A stretch of 64,000 bases of DNA from Rhinopomastus cyanomelas (Eukaryota; Chordata; Aves; Bucerotiformes; Rhinopomastidae). Under the pieces are notes generated by a model. It made no database searches and was not told the DNA's origin. It saw nothing but the letters and a program-made list of their open reading frames with translations. A program made the translations under genes and the position numbers. The DNA lies in the NCBI GenBank assembly GCA_013400115.1, contig VXBP01007146.1, positions 62,195 through 126,194 on the forward strand, given 5' to 3'. Below, in pieces: positions 57,292-64,000 of this stretch (position 1 is the stretch's first letter; each line of letters opens with the position of its first letter).

Positions 57292-57345
57292 CGCTGGGCA
57301 ATCTGTGAAGTCTTTTCCAGTCTCAATCAGTCTGTGACTCTGTGA
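57292..57345 (+). mobile_element. CR1 tail, group B, right arm of a palindrome
   Basis: CGCTGGGCAATCTGTGAAGT, TTTTCCAGTCTCAATCAGTC, TGTGACTCTGTGA. Abuts the opposite-strand tail. Confidence 0.8.
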
Positions 57346-57395
57346 GTTCACTGAAACTGGTGAAGACCTCGAGTATAAATGGGAACAAGTGAACC

Positions 57396-57460
57396 GGTGG
57401 AGAGACTGGACTGGATGATCTTTTGAGGTCCCTTCCAATCCCTAATGTTCTGTGATTCTT
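57396..57460 (+). mobile_element. CR1 LINE tail, group A
   Basis: GGTGGAGAGACTGGACTGGA to AATGTTCTGTGATTCTT. Confidence 0.92.
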
Positions 57461-57502
57461 TGATGTCTAGTCTAAACCTACCCTGTTGAAGCTCGAAGCC
57501 AA
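57461..57502 (-). mobile_element. CR1 LINE remnant, group C, between two A copies
   Basis: TGATGTCTAGTCTAAACCTA then CCCTGTTGAAGCTCGAAGCC. This is the antisense group C segment also found at 62734 onward. Confidence 0.8.
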
Positions 57503-57646
57503 GAGAATCACAGAATCACTATGGACTGGAAGGGACCTCGAAAGATCATCCAGTCCAATCCCCCTGCCACAGCAGGACCACCTAGACCAAGTCGCACAGG
57601 AGCACATCCAGGCTGGCCTTGAACATCTCCATTGATGGAGACTCCC
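57503..57646 (-). mobile_element. CR1 LINE fragment, group A, 3' end
   Basis: GAGAATCACAGAATCACTAT, CTCGAAAGATCATCCAGTCC, ending CATTGATGGAGACTCCC. Confidence 0.93.
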
Positions 57647-58423
57647 AAAAGGGGAAAAACCTTATTCTCAAGACGCAGCCTTGTTTATTTTACCCCGGAG
57701 GACCCCCGTTCACAAAGGATGTTTCCCAGTTCCCTTCTCAGCTGTTGTAGAGACAAGAATTTCACACAGTCCAAAGTGGTTTCTGTCTGGAGGCAGGTTT
57801 TTCATGGCTCCTGACTACAAGGGACATTTCACCAGCTGGTGTCTGGTGCAAAGAAAGAGGGGGTCGTGCCACGCTGCTGTACCGAAGCCAGGCTGGAATT
57901 CAGACCAGTTCTGTAAATACCAAATACACCCAGGAACAATCCCCGCCGCTGCTACGAAAAACATCTACAAGGAGGAGAAGTAAAGGGAAAGGATGAGATT
58001 GGAGCTGGGAGCGGTGCAGCTTTATCTGCCTTTAGCAAGAGCTTCTATCAACAGCTCGAGTAAACAAAAGCCCTGGGAAAAACCTGTGCTCCTTCCTCGA
58101 ACATGGAACCAGAACTCCCCACATCCCAGGGCTGGTTTTTCATCTGTTTAAGAGAGCGAAGCCTGCTGGAAGTGTGGTTTGATGGAAGCACTAGAGAACT
58201 ATTAGAACTGCCAGGGCCACAGGCAAGAGCCACAGCAACAACAAACACTGCAGCTGCGCAACGGGCAGTGCTGCAGTCAAAGGGAAAATGGCTCTAAGCA
58301 GAGGCAGACGCCACGGATGCGCAGAGCTGTACACGCTCTGGGGGGCTGGCACAACCACCGCTGCTCAGCCCATCTGGGGAAACCCTACGGACAAAAGCTC
58401 TGACACACCCAGTGAGGATGGGT
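57647..58423. other. Unique DNA, nothing recognised
   Basis: Plus frames at 57681-57983 (100 codons) and 58103-58297 (64 codons) lack recognisable domains and exon-like boundaries. Confidence 0.4.
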
Positions 58424-58480
58424 ATCCCCGGGATGCCACTGGCCTTCTTGGCCAATGCCGGCTCCTGCTGGCCACCAGGT
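58424..58480 (-). mobile_element. CR1 LINE upstream ORF2 segment, antisense
   Basis: ATCCCCGGGATGCCACTGGC then CTTCTTGGCCAATGCCGG. Only about 55 bp. Confidence 0.75.
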
Positions 58481-58564
58481 CCCTTTCTGCTCCCTAACAG
58501 GTCAGTCCCCAACCTCTACTGGTACCTGGGGTTGGTCTTTGGTTGTAACACTGACCACGCAGAG

Positions 58565-58625
58565 CAGGGTGTATGGTTGGACTCAATGACCTTAATGGTC
58601 TTCTCCAACCTGAATGATTCCATGA
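58565..58625 (+). mobile_element. CR1 LINE tail, group C
   Basis: CAGGGTGTATGGTTGGACTC, AATGGTCTTCTCCAACCTGA, ATGATTCCATGA. With the antisense upstream piece to its left, it has the order expected of a 5'-inverted insertion. Confidence 0.88.
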
Positions 58626-59603
58626 AATAGCTTCCAAACAGTCTGCTGGCGCCTAAGGGAACCTGTGGGAATGGTTCTTCCGTGGCCACACTGCATCACG
58701 ACCTGAACAAAAGGCAGCACTCAGCAGCAGAGAGTCATGAGGACTGACTTTGCTGGATTTTGTCCTGCAGTCTGTGAAGCTTTCGTAAAGATCGGGGGTT
58801 ATTTGGGTCATTAACTCACCTACACACCTAAAAGAAGTTGTAATGTGGACTACAAAGCGATGTTCCGAAGCCGGCCCTGTCGTGTCACACAATAACTCGT
58901 TCCTTCGACTTTATTGAGCGAAATCCACGCCTAAAGGGATGATGAGTTTTACAGGCAATAAAGGTCTACTGTGCAGCTAAAATTCATTAAATACCAACAA
59001 CTACTTCCACCCTTTTTCCAGAGGGCTGCGTTTAACTGGAGCTGTTTACCCACACTTAATGATACTTGACCTCCAAAGTGGGGCAACACAATGATGCCAC
59101 TTTGATTCTAAACCTGAAAGCCCAAGGATCTCCTCTGAGGTTTCGGAGTGGACTCTGGTCAGGGGTCTCGTTCATGAGATAACAAAACCTTGTGGGGGTT
59201 TTTTAGCAATTACTTTCACACACACACACCCATTTTATCCTCCCTGTAAGTCAGAATTTCAAAGCAACTAAGTGCAACTGTCCATCCAAACCCCTCAGGA
59301 CATCGCAAGGTGCCACTGCCAGTCAAAGACAACGAGGGTTACAACTGTGAGCTACAGCTAAGGCTCCACACTGGTTTAAACACAACACATTTCGACTTCA
59401 GATCAAAAGGGATTCAGTATCTTCTGATATGAAATGAGGAAGAGATACAACAGGGCTACTCTGTTGTTCATCAGCAGGAAGGATCCTTGACTTCTACTTG
59501 AGAGCTGCTCAGTGAAGAGCTCTGCCTGCCTTGCTGGTTCAAAACGTGTCAGTCTGCACCTAGGACCAAGTGTCTGAACCAGTCTTTCTGCCTCCTTGGA
59601 GGC
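58626..59603. other. Unique DNA with a short CA run
   Basis: CACACACACACACCC at 59216-59229. No exon or repeat family recognised. Confidence 0.45.
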
Positions 59604-59729
59604 TTCTTAACCTGCCTGGCCATGCTCCTGTGCAACTGGATCTAGGGGATCCTGCTCTGGCAGGGGGACTGGACTAGATGAGCTTTCCAAGTCCCTTCCA
59701 ATCCCTACAAGTTCTGTGATTCTGCGACT
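59604..59729 (+). mobile_element. CR1 LINE fragment, group A, 3' end
   Basis: TTCTTAACCTGCCTGGCCAT to CTACAAGTTCTGTGATTCTG. Confidence 0.93.
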
Positions 59730-59825
59730 CTCCCTATCATCTTCTCACTAGAGATGTAGTTTTTCATGGGCGCCGGTTGACAGACTCCATGTTCAGCGCA
59801 ATCTAGAATAAAAACTGCTCTGAGA

Positions 59826-60274
59826 AATCACAGAATCATTCGGGTTGGAAAAAACCCTTGGGGTCATCGAGTCCAATCACCAACCCTACTCTACAAGGTC
59901 ACCCCTAAAACAGATTCCTGCACACTGCATCTAAGCATCTTTTAAACTCATGCAGGGATGGGGACTCAACCCCCACCCTGGGCAGCCCATTCCAGGGCCT
60001 GACCACTCTCTCCAGGAAGAATCTCTTCCTGATGGCCAGTCTAACCCTCCCCTGTTGAAGCTTGAAGCCCTTCCCTCTGCTTCTGTCACTAACGACCTGT
60101 GAGAAGAGCCCAGCACCAACATCTCTACAGTGCCCTTTCAGACAGCTGTGGAGAGCAATGAGGCCTCCCCTCAGCCTTCTCTTCCTCAAACTCAACAGCC
60201 CCAACTCTCTCCATCAGACTGATTCTCCAGGCCCTTCTCCAGCTCCGGTTCCCTTCTCTGCCCTCGCTCCAGCC
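59826..60274 (-). mobile_element. CR1 LINE fragment, group C
   Basis: AATCACAGAATCATTCGGGT, CTTCCTGATGGCCAGTCTAA, CTTTCAGACAGCTGTGGAGA. About 450 bp. A minus-strand ORF2 frame (99 codons) is open at 59905-60204. Confidence 0.95.
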
Positions 60275-61154
60275 AACACAATCCAAAATCTCAGTTCCCC
60301 CTTACTCTGAGGCAACAGACTGTGGTTGTGACTTCTGGTTTCTGTCTGGCTTTCAGAGCTTTTCACTGGAATTCTCTTTAATGACTCCTGGCCAGGAGGA
60401 GCCCAGCACCGTAAAACTGCTCCACTGCAGCCTGACAACCAAGTGAATGTCAACCCCAGCTCCCTTCATTCCTGCTCTCAGCTCTCTTCTCGCCCCGCTA
60501 CGATTTGTTCAACTGCCCTCTGGCACAGACAGCCGCTGGAAAGAAGAAGAACTAATTTCCCAGGGTCGGCACCGATGATGAAGAGGTTGGAAGAGCAGGC
60601 CTGTAACTTTTGAGGTCATTAGTGAAATTCCAGCTCCCTGCCAACCCTCATAAAGGGCCGTCACTTAGAGACTGGAGGAGGCGCAGATGACGCCGACTCC
60701 TTCAGAACTGCACGGACAGATCACGATAACCCAGGGACAACAGAAGAACCTGCGGAGACCTTCAAGCAAAGCGACGGCTGACATATGATTTCAATTGCGA
60801 ACCTTCCGCGAGATCAGGGAAACCAATTACTCTAACTGCTGCCTCAAACAAAGGCTTCACCTCAGATGCCTCCGCTCCTGTGCCCGTGTGTTCAGTCATC
60901 TGAGCAGAGGATGTTTCAGCACTTTCTTGTTCCTCACTCCAGGAGCATCAGGATTTTGTTGGTCCGTGGACTGCGCTCACAGGACAGCGAGCTGGGTATC
61001 CTGGGACTGGCAAAGCACCCCGGGGATTCTGGGGACGGGCAACTGGTCTCATATGATGGATTTCAGCAGGACTGCTACTTTCACTGAGCTTCCAAGAAGA
61101 TAAAATCTACAGTGAATTAACCATTTGACTGCTGTACAACTTTAAATAAGTACG
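60275..61154. other. Unique DNA, nothing confirmed
   Basis: A plus frame at 60866-61087 (73 codons) is preceded by TCTTGTTCCTCACTCCAG at about 60926-60943, an acceptor-like string, but the peptide is unfamiliar and a second plus frame overlaps it. I do not call a gene. Confidence 0.35.
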
Positions 61155-61492
61155 AGACGGCTCCGAGGGGACCTCACAGCAGCCTTCCAGCACCTGAAGG
61201 GGCTACAGGAAAGCTGGAGAGGGGCTTTGGATGAAGGATTCTAGTGAGAGGACAAGGAGGAGGGTTTGAAGCTAAAAGAGGGGAGATTGAGATGAGATCT
61301 GAGGAAGAAATTCCCCCCTGTGAGGGTGCAGAGGCACTGGAACAGGTTGCCCAGGGAGGTTGTGGCTGCTCCATCCCTGCAAGTGTTCCTAGCCAGGTTG
61401 GATGGGGCTCCGGGCACCCTGATCTGGGGAGACCGTGGCTCTGGGTGATCTCTGAGGTCCTTTCCAACCTTAATCATTCTGTGACTCTATGA
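61155..61492 (+). mobile_element. CR1 LINE fragment, group E
   Basis: ACGGCTCCGAGGGGACCTCA, GAGATCTGAGGAAGAAATTC, CCCAGGGAGGTTGTGGCTGC, ending AATCATTCTGTGACTCTATG. Confidence 0.93.
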
Positions 61493-61619
61493 AACCTTCT
61501 GTCACCTATCAGCCCTCCTTACAGTTCACTGAACAGAGTGTGGTGACACAGTCTTAGGGTGAACTTGTACAGCACAAAGACCCTCAGCAGCCTGCTCTGA
61601 GTTGCCTCTACTCTTAGCA

Positions 61620-61676
61620 GCCTGGATGATCTCTTAGGTCCCTTCCAACCCAACCGAGTCTGTGACTCTACGACTC
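61620..61676 (+). mobile_element. CR1 LINE tail remnant
   Basis: GCCTGGATGATCTCTTAGGT, CCCTTCCAACCCAACCGAGT, CTGTGACTCTACG. Group E-like. Confidence 0.78.
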
Positions 61677-62430
61677 TCTTACATACTGTTGAACTTTTCC
61701 TGAGCCTTTGCTGCTTGAGGGGAGCTCCTTTAAAAATACCCCACAACCCAAACACTCCCCATACTGCATCGTGCTCAGAAATACTCCAAAAGTGCTGCCA
61801 ATTCATTGGTGCTTCCTGAGCTGAAAAGGATCCGACGCCTTGGCTCAGAGTCCAAGTGCCTGATCGTAAGGGTTCCCTCTTGCTCAGCCCCTGAAGCCTC
61901 CTTTTGCCCAGTCACTTCAAGGAGCGACGCTCTGCTTGTCATCTTCACCTCATTTGGCTTAGTTACCACCCCTCAAGAAACAAGAGATTAAAAAACAAAA
62001 GGAGATTACAAGAAAAAGGATGATTAAAAAAAGAGAGAGAGAGAAGCCCCCCAAAACGGAGAGAACAATCAAACAAACCGAAGAGAAAGCAATTCTGGAT
62101 GACGGCACGCGCCCCAACGCCATCTGTCCCAGCGCTGGCGACACTACGCGCCTGGAAAACCTCATCATGACAGGATGCAAATCACAACTCATTTCCCTTT
62201 ATCTTTCTTTGTTGACAGCAGATGCTGTGAACACTAAAAGCAGAGAGCAAATGTGTGCAGAGACGCAGAAAAATGAGCTTCTGGAATGACTGGTGCTTCC
62301 CAGTTGTAGGGAATTGACTGATCAAGAGAGCATGTGGCTCTGAGGCTCTCACAGAGGGATCTGTGTTGAGCTCAGAAGATGGAGATGCTGACTCAGAGTT
62401 TGATTAATAGCTTTATCTTGGAGCTGAATT
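61677..62430. other. Unique DNA with a GA-rich patch
   Basis: AAAAAGAGAGAGAGAGAAG at about 62027-62045, then CpGs at 62100-62150 (GACGGCACGCGCC). No exon recognised. Confidence 0.4.
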
Positions 62431-63090
62431 ATCATAGAATCATTCAGGTTGGAGAAGACCCTTGGGATCACATTGAGTCCAATCACCAACACGATCTGCA
62501 AGTTTAACCCTAAACCAGATCCCCCAATACCACATCTAAGTGTCTTTCAAACTCATCTAGGGATGGTGAGTCAACCACCACCCTGGGCAGCCCATTCCAG
62601 AGCCTGACCACTCTCTCGGGGAGGAATTTCTTCCTGATCACAGAACTACACAACATTAGAGACTGGAAGGGACCTCAAAAGTTCATCCAGTCCAATCCTC
62701 ACTTCCCCACCAGCAGGATCACTTAGATCCAGTTGATGTCCAGTCTAAACTCTGTTGAGGTTTGAAGCCCTTCCCTCTGCCTCTGTTACTAATGACCAGT
62801 GAGAACAGACCAGCTCACACAACTCTCCAGTGTCCCTTCAAATAGCTGCAGAAAGCGATGAGGTCTCCCCCTCAGCCTCCTCTTCCTCAAACTCAAGGGC
62901 CCAAACCCTCTCCATCTCTCCTCATCAGGTTTATCCTCCAGGCCCTTCCCCAGCTTTGTTGCCCTCCTCCGCACTCACTCCAGCCCCTCACTGCTTCCCT
63001 TGGACTGAGGTGCCCAACACTGGACCCAGTACTGAAGGTGTGGCCTCACCAGCGCTGGATACAGGGGGACAGTCACCTCCCCACTGTCGA
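62431..63090 (-). mobile_element. CR1 LINE, group C, interrupted by a nested A copy
   Basis: ATCATAGAATCATTCAGGTT to TTCTTCCTGAT at 62638, then resuming at 62734 with TGATGTCCAGTCTAAACTCT and running to AGGGGGACAGTCACCTCC. About 560 bp without the insert. Confidence 0.95.
62639..62733 (-). mobile_element. CR1 LINE tail, group A, nested insertion
   Basis: CACAGAACTACACAACATTA to GGATCACTTAGATCCAGT, 95 bp, flanked by TGAT on both sides (62635-62638 and 62734-62737). Confidence 0.93.
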
Positions 63091-63677
63091 ACAATTAAGA
63101 AAAGGCAGTTTTACTCCTTCCAAAGCCTCAGTGCTGATGAGAACTCAGAGCTGTGAAATCCAAAGCATCCCACCTGCAGTTGGTTTGCTTCGATAAAATG
63201 CTGCTTTAGCTGAAATCAAACACTTCCCTGAAAGGACATAATGGAGGTCTTGATGGTCTGGCTCTACCTACAGGAACGCGTTGAGCCTCTCGCTCTGCCA
63301 AGCCTTCACTTGCTGGTTTTGGAAGCTGCTGAACATTTGTGGAACGTCAACCGCAAGGGCACAATGATTTCATGTTTCACAAACGTCGGGGTCTTGGGCA
63401 CTAAATCCTCTTTATTTACAGCAGATAACAACAACCTCCCGCAGCCTCTCTCCGACTGAGGAGCGGCACTGGTGGCTCGAGCTCTCTGTTGAAGATTTAA
63501 GCTCGTCTTTGCTCTCCTATCAGCAAAGATAAGACTTGGAAACCAAAATTCAAGCTGCCACGCCAATCACTGCTTTCGGGAGCCAGTATTTTTTGCACTG
63601 AGCTGCAGGCATTAAGAGCTGCAAGACAGAAGGACTCCAGGCAGGAGGTTGTGTGGGAGATGTTTCTGCACTGAGGT
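63091..63677. other. Unique DNA, nothing recognised
   Basis: Overlapping plus (63241-63459) and minus (63306-63566) frames without domains. Confidence 0.4.
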
Positions 63678-63788
63678 CACAGAACATTAGGGACTGGAAG
63701 AGACCTCAAAGGATCATCCAGTGCAACCCCTCTCCCAGAGCAGGATCACCTAGATCAAGTCGCTCAGGAACATGCCCAGGTGGGTTTT
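63678..63788 (-). mobile_element. CR1 LINE fragment, group A, 3' end
   Basis: TCACAGAACATTAGGGACTG to CATGCCCAGGTGGGTTTT. Confidence 0.93.
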
Positions 63789-63844
63789 CCTATGGGATAC
63801 ATCTCTGTGCAGGGCAGTCCTGCTCAGCCTTGTGTTTTGCAGAG

Positions 63845-63883
63845 GTGGAACACAGGAGGTTCCACATCGATGTGAGAAGGAAC
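63845..63883 (+). mobile_element. CR1 LINE short sense segment
   Basis: TGGAACACAGGAGGTTCCAC then ATCGATGTGAGAAGGAAC, the ORF2 EQRRFHI-type segment, lying between two antisense pieces. Confidence 0.85.
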
Positions 63884-64000
63884 GATCCTCTACATCAGTC
63901 ACATCCTGCATGCAGGTGGGTTTTGAATGCCTTCGGAGCAGGAGACTCCACAACCCCTCTGGGCAGCCTGTTCTGGTGCTCCGTCACCCTCAGAGCGAGC
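63884..64000 (-). mobile_element. CR1 LINE fragment, group A, runs off the window
   Basis: GATCCTCTACATCAGTCACA, CAGGTGGGTTTTGAATGCCT, GGAGACTCCACAACCCCTCT. Continues past the right edge. Confidence 0.92.

Noticed and set aside
57681..58297. Two plus-strand frames read as possible exons
   Set aside because: No domain, no convincing splice boundaries on both sides.
60866..61087. 73-codon frame after an acceptor-like TTCCTCACTCCAG
   Set aside because: The acceptor lies inside the frame, another frame overlaps, and the peptide is not recognised. Not enough to call a terminal exon.
1..64000. CRISPR array, prophage, operon or biosynthetic cluster
   Set aside because: The regular recurrence of similar strings is due to dispersed CR1 copies of varied length and orientation, not evenly spaced repeats. 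No prokaryotic gene is present.

Overview
The window looks like non-coding DNA from a bird nuclear genome. I find no protein-coding gene, rRNA, tRNA, CRISPR array or bacterial-style operon that I can support. The main content is CR1 LINE retrotransposons. I count about seventy copies or fragments on both strands, nearly all 5'-truncated, covering about a third of the 64 kb by my hand-drawn boundaries. Almost every open frame of notable length is either the last part of a CR1 ORF2 reading frame or an antisense shadow of one. A high load of CR1, with one apparently young dominant type, fits lineages known for CR1 expansion such as woodpeckers and relatives (Piciformes) or hoopoe/hornbills. That placement is inference and was not checked.

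I sort the copies into working groups by 3'-end sequence (my labels, not database names). A: ends CTAATGTTCTGTGATTCTGTG, with GAGAAGGAGACTCC when read antisense; the most numerous and apparently the youngest. B: carries GAGGGCAGGGCCTGAAGCTG and ends CAGCCTCAGTAATTCTGTG. C: ends TTCCAACCTGAATGATTCTA. D: carries GAGCCCTTGAGGCCATGGTC. E: carries CCCATGGCAGGGGG near its end. F: two related copies at 25.3 and 48.8 kb. G: older relatives of A at 1.9 and 26.3 kb.

Layout: from 0 to 12 kb, scattered fragments of all groups, two orientation-switched composites and an AAAT-rich tract at 9.2 kb. From 12 to 32 kb, long B, D, G and A copies separated by unique DNA, some of it resembling conserved non-coding elements (near 13.1, 14.9-15.3, 16.4-16.9 and 20.8-21.0 kb). 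From 32 to 50 kb, dense A and B copies, including a GC- and CpG-rich B copy at 44.2-44.8 kb. From 50 to 64 kb, the densest clusters, with tail-on-tail, palindromic and nested insertions.

Nothing here works together as a pathway. The points of interest are the structure of the CR1 composites, a clean nested insertion that orders two groups in time, and a possible spliced exon at 52253-52424 whose acceptor site is supplied by an antisense CR1. Conservation and transcription could not be tested from sequence alone.
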